Of a DNA stretch of 64,000 bases, positions 37,993 through 48,335 are shown piece after piece. How positions within the stretch are numbered: the stretch's first letter is position 1; each line of letters starts with the position of its first letter. The translations under genes were made by a program, and so were the position numbers. The DNA lies in NCBI GenBank assembly GCA_014529385.2, contig CM043964.1, positions 139,490,029 to 139,554,028 of the forward strand, read 5' to 3'. The notes under the pieces were generated by a model. The model did not search any database, was not told where the DNA came from, and worked only from the letters and a program-made list of their open reading frames with translations. Origin of the DNA: Adiantum capillus-veneris (Eukaryota; Streptophyta; Polypodiopsida; Polypodiales; Pteridaceae).

Positions 37993-38006
37993 TTACCTCT
38001 CTCTTG
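37993..38006 (-). promoter_or_regulatory. E4 polypurine tract
   Basis: The minus strand reads CAAGAGAGAGGTAA directly against the LTR, which is the plus-strand priming site. Confidence 0.85.
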
Positions 38007-38350
38007 AAATCATAGTCGTCCTCGACTATGGTGTAGAGAAGATAAAGCATATACATGAGTCCTTTTCTTAGCGGGTAGAGGATCCCTTGGTTACCCTACG
38101 ACATCATTCCATAATGGATGACTAGTCCATTTGGCGCTTGAGAGCCTGAGGCTGCCACAAGCATGTCTGCACATTAGTCCTATCAGTCTTCCATAGTAGA
38201 GTGACAAGCTCTACTTGGTGTTTGGGAGACGTCGTCTCCACAAACTTGATCTAAGCATGCATACTACTTCATTTTTGTGCACAAATCAAGAAAAAGAGAG
38301 TCTTATAAGACAAAAAAATTTTGTTCATTTTTATCATTTTGTACATTTTC
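38007..38350 (-). other. E4 3' untranslated region
   Basis: 344 bp lie between the gag-pol stop and the polypurine tract. I see no open frame or repeat in it. Confidence 0.7.
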
Positions 38351-41300
38351 TTACTCTTGGGAAACATTGTAAGCATTGACAAGGTTTAGGTTATCCTTTA
38401 ATTGTATGCCTTGCATCCATCTAGCATCTTCAAAAGGATAATTCTTAAACTTAATAAGATATCGTCGGATAGTCTTACCGCCTCTTAATACCTTGTCTTC
38501 ATGTCGGAGAATGGACTCGGGCTGCAGCACCTCCTCGTGGTCCTCGATCTCCGGTGGGTCTTCAATAGTTGGTTCTTGAGGTGGCTCTCCTTTGTAAGGC
38601 TTCAAGAGGCTCACATGAAAAGCATTGTGTATGAGCCAATGATTGGGCAACTTAAGTTGATAGGCCATCTCATTGATTGGCCTAAGAATCTGGAAGGGAC
38701 CATAGTACCTTTTTGCTAGTTTAGCATAGTACTTTTGGTGGCCCGTAGGATTCTTGCCCGTCGTGTGCCTTAATCGAGCCTTGGGAAACTTTAACAAGAC
38801 CCAATCGTTTTCTTTAAAGGCTTGGGCTCTTCTGTGCTTGTCAGCAGCAGCCTTTTGCCTTTGCTGTGAGATAGAGATAGCATCCTTAATCTTTTGGAAA
38901 GATTCTTGTAGGTCTCGGCTATACTCATCTGCAGCGAAGATCTTCCCATGTACCTTAAGTAGCAAGGGACTTTTTGATCTTCCCTCAATTACCTCGAAAG
39001 GTGCTTTTCCTGTAGAAGTATGTACAGTGTTATTGTAAGCATACTCTACTAAGGGTAAGTACTTCTCCCATTGGGATCTTTGATCTACTTCCGTTACATA
39101 GGCTTTTAGTAGATCGAGAATAGTTAGGTTAGCTATTTCACTTTGGCCATCAGTTTGTGGATGATAGGCCGAAGAGAAGTTTAGCCTTGTTCCTAAATTC
39201 TCAAAGAGACCCTTCCAGAAATTACTGGTCATTCTAGGATCTCTATCCGACACTATGGACATTGGCAAGCCATGGTACTTGAAAATTTGTGAAATGAAGA
39301 GGGTTGCCATTTGATGGGCTTTGATAGTCTTTTTGACAGGTATAAAATGAGCTTGTTTACTGAACCTGTCTACTATCGTCCATATTCCCGTATTCCCATG
39401 GATAGACTTAGGCAATCCAAAGATAAAATCCATGGATATGCTCTCCCACGGTGAATTAGGGATTGGCAAGGGTTGAAGCAATCCAAGTTGCTTCCCTCTA
39501 TCAAATTTTGTCTTTTGACATACCACACATTTGGAAACATACTCATGTATGTTCACTTTCATGGTAGGCCAATAGAAATATGTTTCAATTCCCTTTAGGG
39601 TAGACTGAATCCCTCTATGCCCCGCATATGGGGGAGCATGAGATTCATACATTACTTTCTCACGTAGTGAGTTAGTAACGCATAGTCTATTGCCATAGAG
39701 AAGATAACCATCTTGTAAAGTAAATGGTTCTTCTTTCTTCCCTAATGCAAGGGCTGAAATCACATCTCTAAAATCGGGATCAATAGCATACTCATCTATC
39801 ATTAAAGATAGATCATTGTGAGTTGCTATGGAAACCGCATTCACTCTCGGTCGTCTTGAGAGTGCATCGGCTACTTGATTATGCTTGCCAGCAATGTGAG
39901 CAATATGAAAATGAAATTGCGAAAGGAAATTTGCCCACCTCATTTGTTTGTCGGAGAGCTTGGTCTGCGTCATGAAGTACTTAAGACTTTGGTGATCCGT
40001 TCGCAGAATGAAAGGAGTCCCCAATAAATAGTGCTTCCATGAGTCTAAGGCATGTAGAACTGCAAGGAGTTCTTTTTCGTATATGCCTAGAGCTTGCTCA
40101 ACAGGGTCGAGCCTTCGACTCTCATAGCCTATGGCGTGCCCTTCTTGGAGTAGAACAGCCCCAAGGCAATCACCACAAGCATCACATTGGACCTCAAATG
40201 GTTTTGAGAGATCCGGTAGTGTAAGCACAGGTTGAGAGATAAGCTTTTCTTTAAGCTTTTCGAAAGCATTGTTCTCCTTAGCAGACCACGTATACCTAAC
40301 ATTTTTCTTTGTTAGGTCATGTAATGGTCCCGCAATTTGTGAGAACTTTTCTATGAAGCGTCTATAGTATGCACACATACCTATAAAGCTTCTTAGTTCA
40401 TGAAGATTCCTTGGTTTAGGCCATCCTTTTATTACCTCTAACTTGGATGGATCCATTTGGATTCCATCTTGAGAGATAATGTGACCTAAATATTGAATCT
40501 CTTGCAAGAAAAATTCACTTTTCTTTCGATTAACATAAAGTTTATTCTCTCTTAAAACTTGAAATATTACCTGGAGGTGTTGCTTGTGTTCCTCTAATGA
40601 ATTAGAGTAGATGATAATATCATCAAAGAACACTCCGGTGAAGGTTCGATGAGGTCTGAACAGCTTCTCCATCAAGCGGTTAAATGTGGCTGGTGCATTA
40701 GTCAAGCCAAAAGGCATGACAATGTATTCGTAAAGACCAAATGTAGTACGAAATGCGGTCTTTACAATGTCTTGATCAACTATCCTTATTTGATGATAGC
40801 CACTTTTTAGGTCAATCCTACTGAAGTAGGTCGATCCTTGTAGCTTATCAAATAGGTCTTCTACCCGTGGAACGGGAAACCTATTCTTGATAGTGATCCT
40901 ATTTAGTGCTCTATAGTCGACACACATACGATATGTGCCGTCTTTCTTTTGCACTAATAGCACAGGTGAGCAAAATGGAGATGAGCTAGGCCTAACCATG
41001 CCCTTCTCAACTAACTCATGCACTTGCCGCATAATCTCCTCTTGTTGAGCTTGAGAAACTCTATAAGGAGGTTTGTTAGGCGGTGAACTTCCTGGAAGAA
41101 GTTCAATTGCATGGTCGTCATTACCTCGTTTAGGAGGTAGCTCACAAGGGATGTCGTCAATAAAGACATCTTGAAACCCCTTGAGAAAATTGGATAACTC
41201 TAATTCCTTTTGGTTGCTTTTATTTTCTTTTGCTAAAGCATTAGGTTCATTTTGAGAATCTTTAACAAAAATCATGTACACGGAAATAGAGCTCTTTATT

Positions 41301-43300
41301 GACTTGTTGAAAGCTGGTGTATGTACAATGGGAATGGTGTTACCCATCTCCCTAGCATCTATATACATGTCCTTTTCCCTGAACTTAAAGGAGATTCTCC
41401 TTTCAGGAAATTTAACATGGGCAGCCAGACGGTCAAACCATGGTGCCCCTAGGATTACATCCTCATGCTTGAGAGGAGAGATAAAGAAGTCCTCTTTGTC
41501 CACATAGCCTTGAACATGAAGCCTCAATTTCCCGATTAAGGGAGTGAATGAAGCTTCTTGCCCCTTGAAGGCACTGTCTGCGGGTAGGATATCTCCCATC
41601 TCGTAGGATTGTATGCCTAGCTTGGTGGCTAACTCCATAGATATGAAATTGTGAGTAGAACCAGGGTCAAAGAGAATAAAAGCATCATGTTCTCTTACCT
41701 TTCCCCAAGCATGGCATAGAGGAGATCCTTTGTGGTGAGTTTGGTGAATCTCCTCCTCTTGGATTTCAACCAAAGAAGCTCTAGGAGGATCTTGGCGGTT
41801 GTTCTTTTGGGGACAAGCGCGGTACGCATGCCCTTGTTCGCCGCACTTGAAACACCGGTTATCTTTACGATAACGCTCAAGCTCTTCAGGAGAGAGTTTA
41901 TTCTTTCCTTTGTAAACTCCCTTCTCTTTGGCTTTGTTGGAATTGCCCTGAGGAGACTTTTGGACATTGTCCTTCCCCTTAGGCTCATTGGAACCCTTGT
42001 TTTCCGGGGGCTTATTATTTCTTTTACTCCCCATTTGGAAATTGATTCGCGAGGCCACCATAGTATGATGTATTACCGCCGATATGGTACGTGGCCTTTG
42101 GGAGTTGACATACTCCGCCATTTCTTCGGTTAAGCCCGCACAAAATTGTTGCTTTTGCTCTCCAAAATCCAACCTTTTGAAGACAGTGGCTTTGAGTTGT
42201 AAGTCCCAAAACTTGTCTACATATTTGTGGATGGATTCATTGGGAGAGAGCTTTAAGCTTCGCCATTCGGTGAGTACTTTGTCTTTGGCATCGGTGGCCA
42301 AAAACTGCTTCATAATGGAAGCTCTTAAAGCCTTCCATGTTCGTGGAGCTTCACCGTTAGCTTGTAGGCTAGACCACCATTGTCTGGCGGACTTTTGAAA
42401 GTGCATAGCTACATGGCGTAGCTTAGAGGACTCCGTGAAGCCCTCATCTCCAAACGCCGCATCGAATTGCTGGATAAAGGCCAAAACTTTGTCTGTAGCA
42501 CCGAAGGTGCCATCATAGGTAAGGAAAGAGATGCTCTTCCCTCCCTCTTTGAATTTCTTCAGCTTGGACGACCTCTTCCATGCGGCATAGGATTTCCTAT
42601 GGCCTCTTCTTTTTGATGGTTCAAAAGTTGCACCATCACTTTCTTCAGAAGATGAAGAATTTGAAGAAGGTGGAGAAGAGGGTGACCTCTTTCTCGCCTT
42701 TTTCTTGTCTTGATCTTTGTCGTCTTCACCATAGCTTTCATGAGAGGAAGAGGATGAAGAAGATGGAGAAGAGGGTGTCCTCTTTCTCGCCTTTTTCTTC
42801 TCTTGCTTTTTATCATCCCTCTTTGAATTATGGCGTGGAGAAGAGTGTGATGGTCTTCTCCGCTTTGGTGGTGATGGAGAGCGTTTAGCCCGCCGTCTTC
42901 GTGGAGCCATCTCCGCCGAGGTGGCGGGAGACTCACTTCTTTCTCGTTCCTTCGGTGGAGGCTCTTGAGTTCTCCTTTGGGAAGGAGATGCATCATCAAG
43001 AAGTAAGTTCTTGAGCCCTTCATATGGATTCTCTTCTTCTTCCCGAATCGGAGAGAGACCTCTTTTGGTAGTCTCACAAGGAGGCTTCCTAGGTATTCTC
43101 TCGTCATGGTGATGAGCTTGGAGAATCCCGTGAGCACGGAGCTGCCGTTGCACTTCACTTTGGAGAGATGGATTGCCCATGGCTTGTTGAAGCCTAGAAA
43201 CAAGATAATTAACAAGCATTGAAGCATCATTAGTAGCTTGCTCATGAGCAAAATCAAAGTTATCAACATTAATTTCACTCTCTTTAATATTGTCAGCCAT
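38351..43300 (-). CDS. gag-pol: E4 gag-pol polyprotein, 1649 residues, intact
   Basis: A single frame from ATG 43300 encodes everything E4 needs to copy and insert itself. Gag has an N-terminal segment (1-130), an SR-like basic region (131-250) and a capsid-like region (255-425). A zinc knuckle follows at C483-C496 (CFKCGEQGHAYRAC). The protease motif is LFDPGSTHNF, D545. RT spans about 740-985 with FFDD at 891-894. RNase H has D1040 and TDH at 1101-1103. Integrase has H1221/H1228/C1258/C1261 and catalytic D1291, D1352 and E1388. A GPF module lies at about 1534 and a chromodomain at about 1592-1645. The chromodomain has ARWMQ where many relatives have TWE. All expected catalytic residues are present. 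Gag and Pol lie in one frame with no visible shift or stop. Confidence 0.97.
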   Translation of the reverse strand: MADNIKESEINVDNFDFAHEQATNDASMLVNYLVSRLQQAMGNPSLQSEVQRQLRAHGILQAHHHDERIPRKPPCETTKRGLSPIREEEENPYEGLKNLLLDDASPSQRRTQEPPPKERERSESPATSAEMAPRRRRAKRSPSPPKRRRPSHSSPRHNSKRDDKKQEKKKARKRTPSSPSSSSSSSHESYGEDDKDQDKKKARKRSPSSPPSSNSSSSEESDGATFEPSKRRGHRKSYAAWKRSSKLKKFKEGGKSISFLTYDGTFGATDKVLAFIQQFDAAFGDEGFTESSKLRHVAMHFQKSARQWWSSLQANGEAPRTWKALRASIMKQFLATDAKDKVLTEWRSLKLSPNESIHKYVDKFWDLQLKATVFKRLDFGEQKQQFCAGLTEEMAEYVNSQRPRTISAVIHHTMVASRINFQMGSKRNNKPPENKGSNEPKGKDNVQKSPQGNSNKAKEKGVYKGKNKLSPEELERYRKDNRCFKCGEQGHAYRACPQKNNRQDPPRASLVEIQEEEIHQTHHKGSPLCHAWGKVREHDAFILFDPGSTHNFISMELATKLGIQSYEMGDILPADSAFKGQEASFTPLIGKLRLHVQGYVDKEDFFISPLKHEDVILGAPWFDRLAAHVKFPERRISFKFREKDMYIDAREMGNTIPIVHTPAFNKSIKSSISVYMIFVKDSQNEPNALAKENKSNQKELELSNFLKGFQDVFIDDIPCELPPKRGNDDHAIELLPGSSPPNKPPYRVSQAQQEEIMRQVHELVEKGMVRPSSSPFCSPVLLVQKKDGTYRMCVDYRALNRITIKNRFPVPRVEDLFDKLQGSTYFSRIDLKSGYHQIRIVDQDIVKTAFRTTFGLYEYIVMPFGLTNAPATFNRLMEKLFRPHRTFTGVFFDDIIIYSNSLEEHKQHLQVIFQVLRENKLYVNRKKSEFFLQEIQYLGHIISQDGIQMDPSKLEVIKGWPKPRNLHELRSFIGMCAYYRRFIEKFSQIAGPLHDLTKKNVRYTWSAKENNAFEKLKEKLISQPVLTLPDLSKPFEVQCDACGDCLGAVLLQEGHAIGYESRRLDPVEQALGIYEKELLAVLHALDSWKHYLLGTPFILRTDHQSLKYFMTQTKLSDKQMRWANFLSQFHFHIAHIAGKHNQVADALSRRPRVNAVSIATHNDLSLMIDEYAIDPDFRDVISALALGKKEEPFTLQDGYLLYGNRLCVTNSLREKVMYESHAPPYAGHRGIQSTLKGIETYFYWPTMKVNIHEYVSKCVVCQKTKFDRGKQLGLLQPLPIPNSPWESISMDFIFGLPKSIHGNTGIWTIVDRFSKQAHFIPVKKTIKAHQMATLFISQIFKYHGLPMSIVSDRDPRMTSNFWKGLFENLGTRLNFSSAYHPQTDGQSEIANLTILDLLKAYVTEVDQRSQWEKYLPLVEYAYNNTVHTSTGKAPFEVIEGRSKSPLLLKVHGKIFAADEYSRDLQESFQKIKDAISISQQRQKAAADKHRRAQAFKENDWVLLKFPKARLRHTTGKNPTGHQKYYAKLAKRYYGPFQILRPINEMAYQLKLPNHWLIHNAFHVSLLKPYKGEPPQEPTIEDPPEIEDHEEVLQPESILRHEDKVLRGGKTIRRYLIKFKNYPFEDARWMQGIQLKDNLNLVNAYNVSQE

Positions 43301-43704
43301 TCTAACAACTTTTAGGTGTAAACTTTTTAGGTGTACTTTGGCACTTCAAGCCCTAGTTGCTACTCCTCTTTACCCCTTTAGAAAAAGCACTCAAGCTACT
43401 GTACCCGCGGCTCGAATACCATTAATTGCAAGGAATAGAAGAGAGGGTCTTTCGACACCAAAACAGCACCGGCTCCTGTCAAGCTTCTAATAGCTCAATA
43501 GTGGTTAAGCCGTAGGCAAGCCCCGTAGGACTCCACTATTAAGACCATAGCTCTCGACGGTGATGCCCCGTTAACTGCACAAAGGCAGGCGTACTGCAAG
43601 GCTGAAAAATCCCTATTCTACTTACTCACAGGCAATTAATAATACCAACCATTTGTAGCTAGCTTGAGGACCTCCCTTCTTGAGCAAGAAAAGAGAAACC
43701 TTGA
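43301..43704 (-). other. E4 5' leader
   Basis: About 400 bp lie between the primer-binding site and the gag ATG. E2 has the same sequence in decayed form. No structure stands out by eye. Confidence 0.75.
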
Positions 43705-43716
43705 GCTCTGATACCA
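43705..43716 (-). promoter_or_regulatory. E4 primer-binding site (initiator Met tRNA)
   Basis: The minus strand reads TGGTATCAGAGC, an exact initiator-tRNA-Met complement, one base inside the 5' LTR. Confidence 0.96.
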
Positions 43717-43717
43717 A

Positions 43718-45309
43718 TGTAACATTTAATGGCCTAAAATCTTTTGTGTAGCGGAATTTAGCATGAACATAGTGGGCATTTCATTAGAGTTGATTCCTAA
43801 TGAGAATTACAAGAGTGCTTGGGTGGAGAGAGAGCAACAAAAAGCATAACACCTAGTTAGATAGCATCGACAATACTTTCAAAAGAGAGAGCAATTAAGC
43901 TATTGACAACAGTTGAGGACCGGATTTGCATGGAGCCGGTCCCCCCTCCAAAAGGCTTTGTATTATGGTTTCTCCCATCAAGAGAGTCATTGTACAATAC
44001 AATTCTTTGTGTTCCTTCAAGACTAGCTAGTGCAATGAAGATGGAAGCTTCATACACCAAGCAAAACACTTAATCAAACACAACTTGAATTATCCCCGTT
44101 CTCAGACCCAAGACCTCACACACCTTCGAAGATGGTGAGAGCTAGCAGGGTATGAGAGTAGATTGAGAGGAAAAAGAAGTATCTTACGAGAAAGAAGTAC
44201 ATCTCCTCACATAATCACTCATATTAGCATAGCTTAGCTTAGTAATTAGCTTGGTAGAGAAGATGAGCATGCATTGAAGCTTGGCTCTTGGTTGGATTTG
44301 CATCCACATGCCAAGAGAGTGTTGATGTAGGCTTCTATCTCACAAGCTTGGAGTAGGTGATGAGCTCTCCATTAAAGCTTGGGAGGAGATAGAGTATTTT
44401 CCCTTCACACATGGTCAAGTGTGAGAGTGTGTGTGTCAATGCCAAGCAAAAATCAGCCCCCCCTCTCTCTTGGGCGAGCCCTAGCTGCTAAGTTAGTCTG
44501 GCTTTTGCCTCATTGGACCTCCCCAGGTCAAGCCAATAGGGATTAAGCAGCATAAGTGATAGCCTTCTGACATGTGTCCCCCTTTCCCCTTTTGTGAGAG
44601 CTTTAGATAATTAAATAATTAAACTAAACTCTCATTGGACCCCTTTGCCTCCTGGCCAATAGGAATCAGGCAAGCCATGGGGCTCCTGAATGCTCATTGG
44701 ACCCCTTGGGAGACTGCCCAATAGTCTTCTAGGACACTTAATTCTTATTGGTTTCTTTTATTAAATGTTTTTAAATTAATTAAACTAGATTTACTCTAGC
44801 CTAATTCTCATTGGTCCACTTCAAGGGTCTTCCAATAGGAATTGGGCACACCTTGTGGGCATCTGGCCTAGGGAGCTGACATGTGTCCCTCATTCCCTTT
44901 GTGTAAAGGGAGCTTGTGTGTGTGTGTGTGGCTTTCTCTCTCATCCCCTAGCTTTGGGGCTCGCCCCCTCCCATGTAGGGATATGCAAAGACTTTTTGAG
45001 CTCACACTAAGCATCCAATTTTCCCTAGGGTTAACCTTTGGACACAACCTTTGAATTTTGGAACCTTAGCATTTTGGAAGTCTTAATGGGCTGAACCTTA
45101 GGGTCTTTTTGGCCCATTGTTTCACATGGCTCTTTTGCAGATGTCCCCCCCTTTGGATCCCTATTTTCCCTCCTTTGGATCCCTACTATGGCCGGTCTGC
45201 TAACTTAACCAATATTCTAGCTTTTTCTCCCTTGGCACTTCCCCACATTAAATGATCAGTTTAATATGAGAAAATCATTTAGGAGAATTAGATATTGATT
45301 ATTATGACA
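43718..45309 (-). repeat. E4 5' LTR
   Basis: It is the same 1592-bp length as the 3' LTR and nearly identical to it. Ten CCAAT or ATTGG pentamers lie within about 44511-44846, in the upstream part of the LTR as transcribed. They could bind NF-Y-type factors. I see no strong TATA box. Confidence 0.97.
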
Positions 45310-45314
45310 CAGGG
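45310..45314. other. E4 target-site duplication, right copy (CAGGG)
   Basis: It is identical to the five bases at 36396-36400 and directly follows the LTR end TGACA. Confidence 0.95.
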
Positions 45315-45671
45315 GGAGGCCTAGTGTTGTTCAACCCAAGTGGAGATGTGGTCATGAAAGAGAAGGTCAATCTACCAGGTTCAACTAGCAACAATGAAGT
45401 AGAATATGACACACTACTTCATGGTTTAAAGATGTGCATTGGCCAAGGTATACAACGTCTCATGGTAAAGGGAGACGCAGTTCTCATTGTGAAGAAGATT
45501 TCAAGCATTTGGGCATGCAAGAATGAAAACCTAAGGACAAAATTTCATGCCATTTGTAGGTTGTTTAATCAGTTTGAAGAAGTGCAACTATATCATATTC
45601 CTAGGAAACAAAATGAAGATGCCGATTTACTTGCACAACAAGCAGTTACATGTGTTGAGAAAGAAGTGTAG
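45315..45671 (+). pseudogene. pol: E3 second RNase H, 3' part
   Basis: This continues the domain cut at 36400. GGLVLFNPSGDVVMKEK, then SNNEVEYDTLLHGLKM with the catalytic Glu, VKGDAVLIVKKI with an Asp, and PRKQNEDADLLAQQA with the final Asp follow the RNase H I pattern. All four catalytic acidic positions of the domain can be found across the two parts, unlike the first RNase H. It ends at TAG 45669-45671, with integrase following in the same frame. Confidence 0.88.
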
Positions 45672-45677
45672 GTCATC

Positions 45678-47144
45678 ATGGTGGCAACTGTTGTGAAGAA
45701 ACCAAGATACCAGGGATTGGAGTCATTGGCTCCCATTATTGGCTACATTTTGGAGGGTGAGTTTCCACAAGACTTCACGAAGGCTCAGAAGAGGAGACTC
45801 ATGAAGAAAGCAAGCGCGTATCTCTTCCTAGAAGGATCCCTCTATCAAAGAGGGAAGGATAAAGTGTGCAGAAGAGTACCAACTATTGAGGAGATTCCAT
45901 CCATTCTAAAAGGTTTGCATGAAGAGGCATGTGGTGGTCATTTTGCCCAAGAGTTAACTGTGAAGAAGATTTTGCTTGCGGGGTATGTTTGGCCAAGTCT
46001 ACATGTGGATGTCCAACATTGGTGTAAAAGTTGTCACAATTTTCAGGTAAATGGGAATAGAAGATTTTTTAATGGTCCAAGGAAAATCGTGCTTGCAAAT
46101 GGACGCTTTGAAAAGTGGGACATTGATGCTATGGGTCCTCTGCCTAGGAAAAAAAATGGTAAACTCTACATTCTAGTGGCTGTAGACTATATGACTAGGT
46201 GGGTGGAAGCACAAAGTGTGGCAAAGGTAAATGAGAGGACAGTGAGAAAATTTGTCTACACTCACATTTGTTGTAGATTTGGCACACCTTTGGAGATTGT
46301 TTCTGATAATGGTCCAGGGTTTAGAAAGGGCTTGCTCACAGAAGTCTGTGAAGAACTTCACATTCTACATCGTCAGAGTACACCATACTACCCACAATCA
46401 AATGGTTTGGTGGAGAAGGGTAATGGTGTCATTGCAGGTATCATTAGAAAGATGGTGCAAAACAAAACAAAGTTATGGGATGACTTCTTGGATGGTGCCT
46501 TGTGGGCATATCGAATCACATATAGGGAAGCCATGGAGTTCACACCATTTCACTTGGTGTATGGTCAAGAGGCTTTGCAGCTTATCGAGCTCAACATCCC
46601 AACAATACGACTTCATGGAAGAGGTGCACAAGATGATCAAGAGGTATGGATGGATTGACTTCTTACAGTAGTGGAGCTTGAGTGGAAAAGATAAGCAGCT
46701 TAGGAGTGCTACAAGAGGAAATCCACACAAGCGAAAGAAAAGCTCGACAAGAAACTGAAGCACAAAGGCATCAAGGAAGGAGAGCTTGTGCTAAGGTATG
46801 ACAATCGACTTGACAATCATTTTGATGCCAAGTTTGAAACTAGATGGCAAGGGCCATATATAGTCAAGAAGGCTTTCAATTCAAGTTACTATCAGCTTAT
46901 GGACTTGAATGGTAAAGAGCACTCTAGGAAGGTAAACGGGTATCGCTTGAAGCCCTATTTGAGTCACCTTCTAGCAAAGGATCTACCGAAGGACTGTCAA
47001 AAAGCGACTATCTCATGTAAGTTTTGTTGTATGAAGCATGAGTGTGACAAGAATCCACACAATGAAAATCCTGTCAAGGGACCAGATATCATAGAGGACT
47101 CAAAAGCACGCTCTTTGCAAAAGATGCTTTATGATGGTACATGA
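45678..47144 (+). pseudogene. pol: E3 integrase
   Basis: A 326-codon frame holds the zinc finger H81/H88/C116/C119 (HEEACGGH, CKSC) and the catalytic D150 (WDIDAMGP), D210 (IVSDNGPGF) and E246 (SNGLVEKGNG), all present. It ends at TGA 46656-46658. The C-terminal GPY-type module (TRWQGPYIVKKAF, YRLKPYLS) lies in the following open stretch 46788-47144 after a frame change. There is no chromodomain, as expected for a Tat-like element. The core is better preserved than RT. Confidence 0.9.
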
Positions 47145-47158
47145 ATATACCATCATCC

Positions 47159-47172
47159 TGGGGGAGGGCTAA
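47159..47172 (+). promoter_or_regulatory. E3 polypurine tract
   Basis: TGGGGGAGGGCTAA ends directly at the TGATAG start of the 3' LTR. Confidence 0.8.
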
Positions 47173-48335
47173 TGATAGTCATTTTTTAGCTCTCTGTAAT
47201 TTCCATAGTGAGTTACCTCACCCTACCAAAATCACCTAAACACTGTGGCTATTCTTATCTTTTCCCTGTACATAGGCGTGTGTGAGTTAGGGGGCTTTTT
47301 CCATAACTTCTTAAAACCCTCAGCTAGTTAGTCACTAGGCTAGTTGAGCCAAAAAAATAATTAAAATGAAAAAAATAAAATATATTATGGCCCAGTTGTG
47401 TGTATATATTTCATTGTACATACGGCCTACATATAGGGAATTTAATTATTTTGGTATTTATTTATATATTACCTAGGTGTGCGTTATTTTCCTATATATG
47501 CTATGTACATTTATTCACCATTACCATAATATTTTTTACCTGTGTACTTTATAAAAAAATATTTTATGCAAGATTCTCTTATTTTTGGGCAAGAATCCAC
47601 TCCAAGGAAAAACCTCAAAGTTATCTTTCACCATCAGTCATGCCTTTCACTAAATTCCTATTTCCTAGAGGTATTTTTTCTTATCTCTTGTAAATAAATA
47701 TACTTCAATAAAAACAAATGAGGGTCCCCTCATTTGATTTCTTATATTTTCATATATCTCTTTTTTCCATTTTATATTTATATATAGCTGACACTATTTT
47801 AGATTCCATAAATTGTTTATATATACTAGCCTGTTTTCTCCCATCATATCCATGTATTATATTTTTCATAATCCACAACCATGCATATTTTCAAACCCCT
47901 AAGAATCAATTAGGTCATTCTCCCATGCAAGGAGGGGCTCACCTTTGGAGCCATATGCAAATTCAACAAAAGGGGGGCCACTGAAGACTTTTTTGAAGAA
48001 AAACAAGTATTTTGGTGGGATTTTTTTATATCCATCTCCACTCCAAATTTGAAACAATGGGCGAAAGAGAAAATGTGGACCAAGAGCTGAATAATCACCT
48101 CAAACATTTTGGTGGTTTTTGGAGTAACCACCGGTGAGCTAGGGGTTTTTGAGTGGACCCCAGTCTGCCCACTTTTCTCACAAGTAGCCCATAGTCTTCT
48201 CTCATCTCTTTCCACACTTCTACACACACACACACACACACGCATTCCTCTCAATCTCTCACTCAAACATGCACCTTACATGGTTTCTCTCACCTTCTTC
48301 ACCATTAACCTCCCCTCTTACTTCCATAGCTCTCA
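47173..48335 (+). repeat. E3 3' LTR, truncated
   Basis: It matches the first 1.18 kb of the 5' LTR, then stops at CTCTCA, where satellite-like DNA begins. It lacks the TATA-like promoter region present at the left end, so it is probably missing its 3' part. Confidence 0.85.

Larger units (their letters stand above)
36401..45309 (-). mobile_element. E4: young, apparently complete chromovirus nested in E3
   Basis: Two 1592-bp LTRs of equal length flank 5725 bp carrying one uninterrupted gag-pol frame on the minus strand. Primer-binding site, polypurine tract, terminal TG...CA and a CAGGG target duplication are all present. By eye the LTRs differ at only about three positions. E4 has every sequence feature required for an autonomous element. 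It sits in the second RNase H gene of E3, in the opposite orientation. Confidence 0.97.
29751..48335 (+). mobile_element. E3: old Tat-like Ty3/gypsy element, interrupted by E4
   Basis: Direct repeats beginning TGATAG at 29751 and 47173 bracket gag, protease, RT, RNase H, a second RNase H and integrase in that order on the plus strand. A second RNase H between the first RNase H and integrase is a hallmark of the plant Tat lineage. Removing E4 and one CAGGG leaves about 9.7 kb. Many stops and frameshifts, and clear differences between the LTR copies, show that it is old. No 5-bp target duplication could be seen; the right end appears eroded. Confidence 0.9.

Noticed and set aside
38351-43300. 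E4 Gag SR region as a captured host splicing factor
   Set aside because: It is low-complexity, lacks an RNA-recognition domain, and sits in frame between typical Gag parts. A home-grown basic region is simpler.
42559-43308. 249-codon minus-strand frame overlapping the start of E4 gag
   Set aside because: It is an alternative frame of the basic, low-complexity Gag region. It has no domain, and the gag frame explains the DNA.
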